From Noviherbaspirillum aridicola (lineage in GTDB: Bacteria; Pseudomonadota; Gammaproteobacteria; Burkholderiales; Burkholderiaceae_D): a stretch of DNA of 64,000 bases. The number at the start of each line of letters is the position of its first letter. The first letter of the stretch is position 1. Shown here piece by piece: positions 13,827 to 20,998 of this stretch. The DNA lies in NCBI RefSeq assembly GCF_019656455.1, contig NZ_BPMK01000001.1, forward strand, positions 62,001-126,000, given 5' to 3'. The position numbers were made by a program, and so were the translations under genes. The notes under the pieces are model-generated. The model ran no database searches. It worked only from the letters and a program-made list of their open reading frames with translations, and had not been told where the DNA came from.

Positions 13827-16493
13827 CTACATCAGAAACGCCGATACCCGTTCCGCCGCGACCGGCTTCGACAGGCCGAAACCCTGAAGCTCGTCGCAGC
13901 CGAGCGCCTTGAGCAGCTCCATCTGCTCCCGCGTCTCGACTCCCTCGGCCACGACGCGCATGCCGAGGGAATGCGCCATCGAGATGATGGCGCTGAAGAA
14001 CACTTCCCCCTTCGGCTCCTGCAGCCTGGCGGTGAATGCACGGTCGACCTTGAGCACGTCGAAGTCCAGGTCCTGCAACTGCGAGAGGGATGAATAGCCG
14101 GTGCCGAAATCGTCGAGCGAAAGCGTCATGCCGAGACCCCGGATCGACGACAGGGTTTCGGCCACCGCCGCCGCGTCATGCATCATCGACGACTCGGTGA
14201 CTTCGATTTCTATCTGTCCCGGTTCGACGCCGCAGCGCTCCAGGCAGCGGCCCAACTGCTGCAGCAGGTCGGGCTGCATGAACTGCCTGGCCGAGACGTT
14301 GATGGAAACCGGCAGCACTTCCTGGCCGTTCTCCCGCCAGAACGCGAGCTGCCTGCAGACCTTCTCCGCCACCACGTCGCCGAGGCGGTTGATCAGGCCG
14401 GTCTCCTCGGCCAGGTCGATGAATTCCGACGGTTCCAGGATGCCGCGCGTCGGATGCGCCCAGCGCGCGAGCGCCTCGAAGCCGCACGGCCTGCCGCTGC
14501 GGGCGTCGATCCGGGGCTGGTAGAAGACGACGATCTGGTCGCTTTCCAGCGCCTCGCGCAGTTCCGCTTCCTTGCGATGCTGATGCGCGATGAAGTCCGC
14601 GCGGCGGCGGTCGAAGAAGCGCCAGGCATGCTTGCCGTCGAGCTTGACCGAATACATCGCGATGTCGGCATGCTTGAGCAGCGTATCCGCATCCTGTGCG
14701 TCGTCCGGGAAGGTCGAGATCCCGATCGAGGTGCCGATCCGGTGCACGCCGGCCGGCAGCCTGAACGACTCCGCGAAGGCCTGGATGATGCGGCGGGCGA
14801 CATTGGCCGCGTCCTCGCGCTGCGCGCCCTCGATGGTGACCACGAACTCGTCGCCGCCAATGCGCGCCACGCTGTCCTGCGGCCGCACGCATTCCTTCAT
14901 CCTGTGGGCGGCGTGTCTGAGCAGTTCGTCGCCGGCGTCGTGCCCCGCCGTGTCGTTGACCCGCTTGAATCCGTCGAGATCGATGAACAGCAGGGACAGT
15001 TCGCCGCCGGCCTGAGAGGCGCGCGCCAGCGCCGCCGGCAGGTAGTTGTTCAGCCACAGGCGGTTGGGCAAGCCGGTGAGCGGATCTTCATTGCTGAGTT
15101 TTTCGAGCTGGGCGACATGCATCTTGCTGTGCGTGATGTCGCGCAGCGTGATCGCGAGCTGCCCGTCGGAGCGGCGCACGCTCAGATGCACCCATGCCTG
15201 GCCCGCCTGTTCGTCGGACAGGTTGAGTTCGTCTTCGAACTTGTGCTTCTCCATTGCCTCGAGCAGGATCGCATGGAGCCGCGCGCTCGCACGCGGACCA
15301 TAAATCTGCGAGGTTCTCAGGCCGATCAGCTTGTCGCGGCGACGGTGCAGCAATTCCGCCCCGCGTTCATTGCAGTCCACGATCTCGAAGTCCACGACGC
15401 TGCCGTCGCGGTCTTCGATCACGCTCGCGATATAGAAGCCGTCGTTGCCGCGCTCGGTCGCCGAACGGTAGGTGCGCCGCGCGAGCTCCAGCTGATCCTT
15501 GCGCCAGGCAAGCCGCCAGCTGACGAAGGAGGCCGCGGCCGCCAGCACCGCGGTCAGGATCGTGACCAGGATCGCGCGAAAGACGAGCGCGCGCTCCTGC
15601 GGCGCGAGCGCCGCCAGTACATCCGCTTCGTCGAGGCCGACCAGGGCCACCATGTCATACATTTCGGTCGTCTGCCAGGCGATGAAGCGGCTGCGGCCAT
15701 CGGAGAAATTCGTCGCGCCCGGCAGCAGGAGCGTGCCGTGCGCGCCGCGTATCGCGCGTGCGTCCAGCAGCGGCCGATGGCCGTCGGATTGCACGCTAGA
15801 CCCGATGCGCGCAAGCCGCAGCTCGCGGTCGGCGTCGAGCACCGCCAGCATGCCGTGTTCGCCGAGCGTCTTCTCGTCGTACTCCGCCGTGAAGTATTCG
15901 GGGACGACCGAGACCAGCACGACGCCGTCGAACTCGCCGTCGCGGTTGATGAGGCGGCGGCTGAAGGGAACGACCATGCGCCGGGTGAACACGCCGACGC
16001 GCGGCGTGCCGATGAACAGCGCATCCTCGAGCGCGACCGCATGGCCGAAGAAGAAATCTTCCTTCGCGACGTTCGTCGCATCGGCGGGCGGGGTGGTGCT
16101 CGTGATCAGCCTGCCGCTGTCGTCCACGATCGCGGCGAAAAACCCCTGCTTGGGCAACAGGCCTGCCCGCGACACGCCTTCCAGCTTCAGCGCGCCGCCG
16201 GTCGTCTCCCAGCTGAATTTCAGATGCAGCGCGATCTGGTCGATGGCTTCGAGCGTGCGGGTGAGATGTTCGGCATAGGCGCGCGCGACGATCGCCGCTT
16301 CGCGCAGCGCATCGTCGCGCGCCGCCGCACGCTGTTCGCGGATGGAAGTGAGCGTCCACTGCCATGAAATCAGGCCGATCAGCAACGCGATCAGGGGCCA
16401 CAGCAGGATCGTCAGGAAATGCTCGCGGAAGACCCGCGCCGCGTTGCGGCGAGCCGATGTCCACCCATGTTCCGATCTCTGTGCCTTCGTCAT
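13827..16493 (-). CDS. Sensor protein with Cache, PAS, GGDEF and EAL domains
   Basis: An 888-residue membrane protein of cyclic-di-GMP signalling. An N-terminal helix (about residues 24-45) and a second (about 305-330) flank a periplasmic double-Cache-type sensor; a PAS-like domain follows (about 350-450). The GGDEF domain keeps RIGGDEF and DGFKRVNDTAGHDAGDE, so synthesis of c-di-GMP is possible. The EAL domain keeps GFEALARW, EVTESSMM, LDDFGTGYSSLS and EGVET, so hydrolysis is possible too. The start is the ATG at 16493 (MTKAQRSEHG); extension upstream is not credible. Net activity cannot be predicted. Confidence 0.93.
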   Translation of the reverse strand: MTKAQRSEHGWTSARRNAARVFREHFLTILLWPLIALLIGLISWQWTLTSIREQRAAARDDALREAAIVARAYAEHLTRTLEAIDQIALHLKFSWETTGGALKLEGVSRAGLLPKQGFFAAIVDDSGRLITSTTPPADATNVAKEDFFFGHAVALEDALFIGTPRVGVFTRRMVVPFSRRLINRDGEFDGVVLVSVVPEYFTAEYDEKTLGEHGMLAVLDADRELRLARIGSSVQSDGHRPLLDARAIRGAHGTLLLPGATNFSDGRSRFIAWQTTEMYDMVALVGLDEADVLAALAPQERALVFRAILVTILTAVLAAAASFVSWRLAWRKDQLELARRTYRSATERGNDGFYIASVIEDRDGSVVDFEIVDCNERGAELLHRRRDKLIGLRTSQIYGPRASARLHAILLEAMEKHKFEDELNLSDEQAGQAWVHLSVRRSDGQLAITLRDITHSKMHVAQLEKLSNEDPLTGLPNRLWLNNYLPAALARASQAGGELSLLFIDLDGFKRVNDTAGHDAGDELLRHAAHRMKECVRPQDSVARIGGDEFVVTIEGAQREDAANVARRIIQAFAESFRLPAGVHRIGTSIGISTFPDDAQDADTLLKHADIAMYSVKLDGKHAWRFFDRRRADFIAHQHRKEAELREALESDQIVVFYQPRIDARSGRPCGFEALARWAHPTRGILEPSEFIDLAEETGLINRLGDVVAEKVCRQLAFWRENGQEVLPVSINVSARQFMQPDLLQQLGRCLERCGVEPGQIEIEVTESSMMHDAAAVAETLSSIRGLGMTLSLDDFGTGYSSLSQLQDLDFDVLKVDRAFTARLQEPKGEVFFSAIISMAHSLGMRVVAEGVETREQMELLKALGCDELQGFGLSKPVAAERVSAFLM

Positions 16494-16703
16494 CGAGGCT
16501 CCGATTGCTGTCGCCACGCCGGGCCCGGCGGTGAATGCCTGCCAATTTAGCGCAGTGCGGCGACAAGCCCCGGCGGGCATAAGCCGACTTTGTGCAAGCT
16601 CAACGAGCAAGCGCTTGCCAATACGCACCGCGCCGGAAGCGGCCGGCCGCGATTTGACGGAGCGGGTACCATACGAGACTTCGACGAACGATCCCGATAT
16701 TCC

Positions 16704-17717
16704 ATGAGCATCATTGCCAAGCACACGGCCGCCCCGCGCGGCGGGAAGAAATCTTTCGCCCGGCATATCCTGTTGTCGGTCGCGCTTGCCTGCGCGGGCA
16801 CGGGCGCGCTGGCGCAGGACTGGCCTTCCGCGCCGGTCAAGCTGATCATCCCTTTTCCGCCGGGCGGCGGCACCGATATCCTGTCACGCATCGTCGCCAA
16901 TCGGCTTGCCGAAGCCAACCGGTGGACCATCGTCGCGGAGAACCGCGGCGGCGCCGGCGGCACCATCGGCGTGGGCGAGGCAGCCAGGGCGGCGCCCAAC
17001 GGCCAGACCCTGCTGATGGGCCAGAAGGACAACATGGCGGTGGCGCCGTGGCTGTATAAGAAACTGCCCTACGACCCGGTGCGGGATTTCATCCCGGTAG
17101 CGCATGTGGCCTACACCCCGGTGGTGATCGTCACCGCCGCCAATTCCCGCTTCAGAAACCTGGGCGACGTGATCAATGAAGCGCGCCGCGCGCCGGGTTC
17201 GATCACCTACGGCTCGCCGGGCAACGGCACGACCATTCACCTTGCCGGCGAGGCGCTCGGCGGCGCGGCGGGCATCAAGCTCGTGCATGTGCCCTACAAG
17301 GGATCGAGCCCGGCGCTGGTCGATGCGATGGCGGGTACCGTCGATCTCGCCCTGTCGTCGGTGCCGTCGGCGATCAGCCAGATCAAGGCCGGCAAGCTGC
17401 GCGCGCTCGCGGTCACCTCCGCCGCGCGCAGCACTTCCTTGCCCGAGGTGCCGACCGTCGCGGAATCCGGCTACAAGGGTTTCGATGTCAGCACCTGGTA
17501 CGGCCTTTTCGCGCCTGCCGGCACGCCGAAGGAAGTCGTGGCGCGCGTCAATTCGGAAGTGAACCGCCTGCTGGCGGCGCCCGACATGCAGAAGGCGATT
17601 CACGAGCAGGGCGCGGAGCCCCGGGCGATGACGCCCGAGAAGTTCTCCGGCCTGCTGCAGGCGGATTACCGCGACGCGAAGGACATCGTCAAGCGGGCCG
17701 GCGTGACGATGGAATAG
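16704..17717 (+). CDS. Bug-family tripartite tricarboxylate-type substrate-binding protein
   Basis: A 337-residue periplasmic binding protein of the Bug (TctC) family, abundant in Burkholderiales. A signal peptide (residues about 18-40, ending GTGALAQD) precedes the mature start DWPSAPVKLIIPFPPGGGTD, the family hallmark. Further signatures: ENRGGAGGTIG, YGSPGNGTTIHL, VHVPYKGSSPAL, and LFAPAGTPKEVV. It probably captures a carboxylate for a TctAB-type transporter, but no tctA/tctB genes are nearby, as is usual for orphan Bug proteins. The ATG at 16704 gives a normal signal peptide; upstream extension is not needed. Confidence 0.93.
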   Translation: MSIIAKHTAAPRGGKKSFARHILLSVALACAGTGALAQDWPSAPVKLIIPFPPGGGTDILSRIVANRLAEANRWTIVAENRGGAGGTIGVGEAARAAPNGQTLLMGQKDNMAVAPWLYKKLPYDPVRDFIPVAHVAYTPVVIVTAANSRFRNLGDVINEARRAPGSITYGSPGNGTTIHLAGEALGGAAGIKLVHVPYKGSSPALVDAMAGTVDLALSSVPSAISQIKAGKLRALAVTSAARSTSLPEVPTVAESGYKGFDVSTWYGLFAPAGTPKEVVARVNSEVNRLLAAPDMQKAIHEQGAEPRAMTPEKFSGLLQADYRDAKDIVKRAGVTME

Positions 17718-17738
17718 GCGGCGCGACGCCCCGCGGTC

Positions 17739-17855
17739 TCAGCCAAGCAGTTGATGGGCGAGCGCGACCAGGCCGCCGGCATTGATGACGACACCCAGGG
17801 CGAGGCGACCGGGGCGCGCGGCGCGGTGTGACAGGACATTCCTCAGCTGTTTCAT
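17739..17855 (-). CDS. Very small hydrophobic protein (38 aa)
   Basis: A 38-residue protein, MKQLRNVLSHRAARPG at the start, then a hydrophobic helix (RLALGVVINAGGLVALAHQLL). The ATG at 17855 follows GGAGAAGCGAG, a good ribosome site. The basic N-terminus and single helix suggest a one-pass membrane peptide. It is convergent with the Bug gene. No family is recognisable; the call rests on the ribosome site and sensible composition. Confidence 0.5.
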   Translation of the reverse strand: MKQLRNVLSHRAARPGRLALGVVINAGGLVALAHQLLG

Positions 17856-18030
17856 GATCTCGCTTCTCCTTCGGCTGCTGCCTCGCGCGGACGCCGGGGC
17901 AGATGGAAACGATCTTAGCGGGCCGGCGCCGGCGAGGGAATTTGAATCGCGCAATCCTCTCCTTAGCCTGCGCCTAATGCCCTCCACGCAGGCAGGGATG
18001 GGCGGCTCCGGGACGCGCCGCTTTCGCGGG

Positions 18031-18222
18031 CTACCCGTTCTTGTCGCTGCGCGGTGTCGCGGATGATCCGGCCGGGGCCGTGTGGCGCCGGTCCATTCCC
18101 GAGCGGCGATCGGCGGCCGCCGGCCTGACCTGCTCGTCGATGGCCACCGTGCTCGAGAATGGAAGCGGCCGCCAGTTCTCCACCTGCATCCTGCGGCGCT
18201 CGTATCCTGTCCGTCGTTCCAT
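18031..18222 (-). CDS. Small basic protein with G-x-DRR-type motif
   Basis: A 63-residue protein starting MERRTGYERRRMQVENWRP and containing ADRRSGMDRR. Paired (D/E)RR-x-(G)-x-(D)RR motifs of this kind occur in many small proteobacterial proteins of unknown role. The ATG at 18222 follows GGAGCAGGGG; upstream frame extension is less credible. No hydrophobic segment. About 175 bases separate it from the 38-residue gene downstream, so co-transcription is uncertain. Confidence 0.55.
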   Translation of the reverse strand: MERRTGYERRRMQVENWRPLPFSSTVAIDEQVRPAAADRRSGMDRRHTAPAGSSATPRSDKNG

Positions 18223-18310
18223 GATGTGCCCCCTGCTCCCGTCGTGCTGCCATGGTCCGTCTGCACTGTAGTCCGGGGCGGAGCAAGGTACAAACCGGAC
18301 GCGGCGCGCC

Positions 18311-18424
18311 AAAGAAAAAGCCCGCGCTGAGGCGGGCTGTTCATGCTCCCCGTACGCCGGATTCTGTTGTCCGTGTCGAATCCTCGTGAGAGGAGGGTGG
18401 CTTTGATGGTTCTTGTGGCCTGTG
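18311..18424 (-). ncRNA. Candidate small RNA with CCUCCU segment and terminator
   Basis: On the minus strand this stretch ends in a strong terminator: AGCCCGC and GCGGGCT (within 18319-18338) followed by TTTTTCTTT (to 18311). Upstream of it are two adjacent hairpins: CCTC/GAGG with a TCAC loop (18382-18393) and GGATTC/GAATCC (18359-18383), sharing bases and so perhaps alternating. No protein-coding gene on this strand ends at the terminator. A -10-like TAGACT lies at 18436-18431, giving a transcript of about 113 nt; the -35 is weak. The segment ACCCTCCTCTC (around 18389-18398) is complementary to a Shine-Dalgarno sequence. Its nature as an sRNA is inference. Confidence 0.4.
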
Positions 18425-18503
18425 CGATTCAGTCTAGCGCGCGCGGCGCCGGAAGGAAGACGCGCTCTGTAACGGGTTGTGACGACAAACCGTTCGCCAG
18501 AAC

Positions 18504-18530
18504 AAAACGCCGCTCTGTGCGAGCGGCGTG
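18504..18530 (-). terminator. Terminator of the first DUF4148 gene
   Basis: Read on the minus strand, CGCCGCTCGCACAGAGCGGCG forms a stem of seven G-C-rich pairs followed by TTTTG. It lies just past the DUF4148 stop codon at 18553 and ends that transcript. Confidence 0.8.
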
Positions 18531-18552
18531 ATGACTGGCTGCCTCGGGAGGC

Positions 18553-18921
18553 TTAGTTCGCGTTGGCGGGGCGGACCTTGCCGGCGAGTCGGGTGCCGGC
18601 GCCGGCACCATTGCCCGCGGCCGGATACTGGCCTTCGAATTCCTGGTGCAGCACCGCATAGGTGCCGTCGGCCTTGGACTGCTCCAGTTCGGCGATCACC
18701 TCGGCGCGGGTCCTGGTGCCGGTGAAGGAAGCCGCGGGGTCGACCACTTCCTGGCGGGCGAGCGCGTAGCTGCCGTCGGCTTGCGCCTGCCTGAGTTCCG
18801 CCATCACTTCGGCGCGAGTCTTGGTCGACTTGAAGTCGGTGAATTCCACCCACTCGGCGGCGAAGGCGGTGTTGGCGGCGGCGAATACTGCGAAAGCGGC
18901 GATCATTTTCCTGGTGTTCAT
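18553..18921 (-). CDS. DUF4148-domain exported protein, copy A
   Basis: A 122-residue exported protein with a signal peptide (MNTRKMIAAFAVFAAANTAF, cleavage after AFA-A). The mature part has the DUF4148 pattern: two or three short repeats of T-R-A-E-V-x-A-E-L-x-x-(A/S)-x-A-D-G-(S/T)-Y. DUF4148 proteins are small periplasmic proteins, multiplied in Burkholderiales, without known activity. Copy B is at 30414-30776; the two share the repeat spacing and the C-terminal TRLAGK/TRLAGN. The ATG at 18921 follows CCAGGAGAAAG. A structured leader (18944-19002) and a promoter (19032-19060) precede it, and a terminator follows. Confidence 0.9.
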   Translation of the reverse strand: MNTRKMIAAFAVFAAANTAFAAEWVEFTDFKSTKTRAEVMAELRQAQADGSYALARQEVVDPAASFTGTRTRAEVIAELEQSKADGTYAVLHQEFEGQYPAAGNGAGAGTRLAGKVRPANAN

Positions 18922-18943
18922 GTTCTTTCTCCTGGCGATTAGG

Positions 18944-19002
18944 GACTCAGTCTCGGCGGGGCGGACGATCCGCCTGCCGTCGAAGGCTTGCTTCGGCGAG
19001 TC
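18944..19002 (-). promoter_or_regulatory. Structured leader RNA of DUF4148 gene, copy A
   Basis: Read on the minus strand, an outer stem GACTC (19002-18998) with GAGTC (18948-18944) encloses two hairpins: CGAAG (18995-18991) with CTTCG (18985-18981), and GGCGGA (18974-18969) with TCCGCC (18965-18960). The same arrangement with different bases in the last hairpin occurs before the other DUF4148 gene (30811-30870). The structure ends 22 bases before the start codon, so it is positioned to affect translation or mRNA stability. Confidence 0.6.
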
Positions 19003-19031
19003 GCACTGTGGTGTGCTCATCGATGGGAGGA

Positions 19032-19060
19032 AGTGTATTGCCGGGAAGTCCGCGAATAAA
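19032..19060 (-). promoter_or_regulatory. Promoter of DUF4148 copy A
   Basis: On the minus strand TTTATT (19060-19055), a 17-base spacer and TACACT (19037-19032). Copy B has TTTATT, 17 bases and TAGACT in the same place relative to the leader, which supports the call although the -35 is a weak match to the sigma-70 consensus. Confidence 0.55.
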
Positions 19061-19125
19061 CATGCCAATCGGCAATGCAGCATTGCGTTTTCGGGAACAA
19101 TCGCCGTGCCTTGCGCACGCGCCGC

Positions 19126-19689
19126 TTATTTGTCGATCTCTAACGCCGGACCGGTTTCGAAGAAGTTGCCGCCTGCGATGTAGTGGATGCTGCGCCTGCC
19201 GCCCTGGCCGTCGCGCCAGTGTCCCTCCGCGAATGCCGCCTCATCCGCCCATGCCGCCACCACTTCGCCGAGGAAGAGATCGTAGCCAGCCTGGATATGC
19301 GGTTCGGGGATCACGCGGCACTCCAGCCAGCCGATGCAGCCTTCGATCAGCGGCGCGCCGATCTTCCCGGCGGCGAAAGACTGCAGCCGCTGCGCGGCGA
19401 ACTTGTCGGTGTCGCGGCCGGAGACGGATCCGGCCGCCAGCGTCGCCGCCGCGAGTTCGCGCGAAGGAATATTGAGCGCGAACTCGCCCGAGGCCTCGAC
19501 CAGCTCCCGGGTCCAGGTATTGCGGTCGATGACCACCGCGACCTTCGGCGGCGAAAAATCCAGCGGCATGGACCAGGCGGCGGCCATCACGTTTCTCGCG
19601 TCGCCATGGGCGCTGGTGACCAGCACCGTGGGGCCGTGGTTGAGGAGGCGGTAGGACTTTGCGAGATCGACGGGAATGCGTGCGGACAT
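19126..19689 (-). CDS. Flavin-reductase-like domain protein
   Basis: A 187-residue cytoplasmic protein of the flavin reductase-like, FMN-binding split-barrel family, which reduces or binds FMN to feed monooxygenases. Typical elements are GPTVLVTSAHGDARNVMAAAWSMPL shortened here as LVTSAHG and NVMAAAWSMP, VVIDRNTWT, GEFALNIP and the C-terminal SIHYIAGGNFFE. The ATG at 19689 gives MSARIPVDLAKSYRLL. No oxygenase gene is immediately adjacent; the divergent neighbour is an alcohol dehydrogenase. Confidence 0.88.
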   Translation of the reverse strand: MSARIPVDLAKSYRLLNHGPTVLVTSAHGDARNVMAAAWSMPLDFSPPKVAVVIDRNTWTRELVEASGEFALNIPSRELAAATLAAGSVSGRDTDKFAAQRLQSFAAGKIGAPLIEGCIGWLECRVIPEPHIQAGYDLFLGEVVAAWADEAAFAEGHWRDGQGGRRSIHYIAGGNFFETGPALEIDK

Positions 19690-19911
19690 GAATGTGGGCA
19701 GCCGGCTGGCGGGACGAAAACCGTCATTATGACCCCGGGGCGGCATGCGTGCCCGCCGCTTTCAACCCGTGCCGCGGGCCTCGCTTGCATCCGGAGATTT
19801 TTGAGTCAGATCAATGCCGCATGCGAGCGCGGCGCGCGATCATGCAAGCCGTGTTTTCGCACGGACGGCTCGCCGCACGGCGCGGCGCGTCCCTCACTAC
19901 AGGAGATCATG

Positions 19912-20934
19912 ATGGCCGAGAAGATGAAGGCAGCAGTGGTGCACGAGTTCGGCAAGCCCCTTGTCATTGAAGAAGTGGACGTCCCGGAGGTGCCGCCCGG
20001 CCAGGTGCTGGTGAAGGTCGTCGCCTCCGGCGTCTGCCATACCGACCTGCATGCCGCCGAGGGCGACTGGCCGGTCAAGCCGCCCCTGCCGTTCATTCCC
20101 GGACATGAAGGCGTCGGATATGTCGCCAAGGTCGGCGCCGGCGTCAGGACGCTCAAGGAAGGCGACCGCGTCGGCGTGCCCTGGCTGCACACTGCCTGCG
20201 GCCATTGCGAGCACTGCATCACCGGCTGGGAAACCCTGTGCGACAGCCAGCAGATGACGGGCTACACCGTCAACGGCGGCTACGCCGAATACGTGCTCGC
20301 CGATCCCGGCTACGTCGGCCGCCTGCCGGACACGCTGGAATTCGCGCCGGCGGCGCCCGTGCTGTGCGCGGGGGTGACCGTCTACAAGGGATTGAAGGTC
20401 CTGGATTGCAAGCCGGGCGACTGGGTGGCGATTTCCGGCATCGGCGGACTGGGCCACATGGCCGTGCAGTACGCCAAGGCGATGGGATTCCACGTGATCG
20501 CCGTCGATGTGGCGGACCAGAAGCTGGCGCTGGCGTCGCAGCTGGGCGCGGACATGGTGGTCAACGCCGCCAGGGAAGATCCGGTCAAGGTGATCCAGTC
20601 AGGCATTCGCGGCGCGCACGGTGTGCTGGTCACCGCCGTCTCGCGGCCGGCTTTCGCCCAGGCTGTCGGCATGCTGCACAAGCGGGGCACGATGTCGCTG
20701 GTCGGCCTGCCGCCGGGAGGCTTCGAACTGCCGATCTTCGATGTCGTGCTCAATGCGAAAACCGTCCGGGGTTCGATCGTCGGCACCCGCAAGGACCTGG
20801 AGGAATCGCTGATGTTCGCCGGCGAGGGCAAGGTCAAGGCGCATTACTCGACCGATCGCATCGAGAACATCAACCGGATATTCGGCGCAATGAAGAACGG
20901 CGGCATCGATGGCCGCGTCGTGGTTCAGATCTAG
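19912..20934 (+). CDS. adhP: Zinc-dependent alcohol dehydrogenase, AdhP type
   Basis: A 340-residue medium-chain dehydrogenase that oxidises short alcohols with NAD+. Catalytic zinc ligands are Cys42 (SGVCHTD) and His65-Glu66 (PGHEGVG); the structural zinc loop is CGHCEHCITGWETLC; the Rossmann fold carries GIGGLGHMAVQYAKAMG. This matches AdhP length and motif order. Two ATG codons are adjacent (19909, 19912); I use 19912 because AGGAG at 19901-19905 is then 6 bases away. A strong hairpin terminator follows at 20954-20998. It is monocistronic. Confidence 0.93.
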   Translation: MAEKMKAAVVHEFGKPLVIEEVDVPEVPPGQVLVKVVASGVCHTDLHAAEGDWPVKPPLPFIPGHEGVGYVAKVGAGVRTLKEGDRVGVPWLHTACGHCEHCITGWETLCDSQQMTGYTVNGGYAEYVLADPGYVGRLPDTLEFAPAAPVLCAGVTVYKGLKVLDCKPGDWVAISGIGGLGHMAVQYAKAMGFHVIAVDVADQKLALASQLGADMVVNAAREDPVKVIQSGIRGAHGVLVTAVSRPAFAQAVGMLHKRGTMSLVGLPPGGFELPIFDVVLNAKTVRGSIVGTRKDLEESLMFAGEGKVKAHYSTDRIENINRIFGAMKNGGIDGRVVVQI

Positions 20935-20953
20935 GTTCTGAGGCAGGATAGGC

Positions 20954-20998
20954 CGCGCGGCCTCGCAGACTCGAAAGCTGCGAGGCCGCGCGCGTTTT
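20954..20998 (+). terminator. Strong terminator after adhP
   Basis: A perfect 15-bp stem (20954-20968 with 20978-20992) and 9-nt loop, followed by GC and TTTT (20995-20998). It ends the adhP transcript. The convergent lipoprotein gene ends at 20998, so the hairpin also protects the end of that mRNA, though no T-run is present in that direction. Confidence 0.85.

Noticed and set aside
14178-16367. 729-codon frame antisense to the GGDEF-EAL gene
   Set aside because: Shadow of the real gene; no domain, no ribosome site.
18406-18531. Plus-strand 41-codon ORF after a perfect AGGAGG
   Set aside because: Runs through the antisense terminator of the DUF4148 gene and has shadow-like composition; left as possible but not called.
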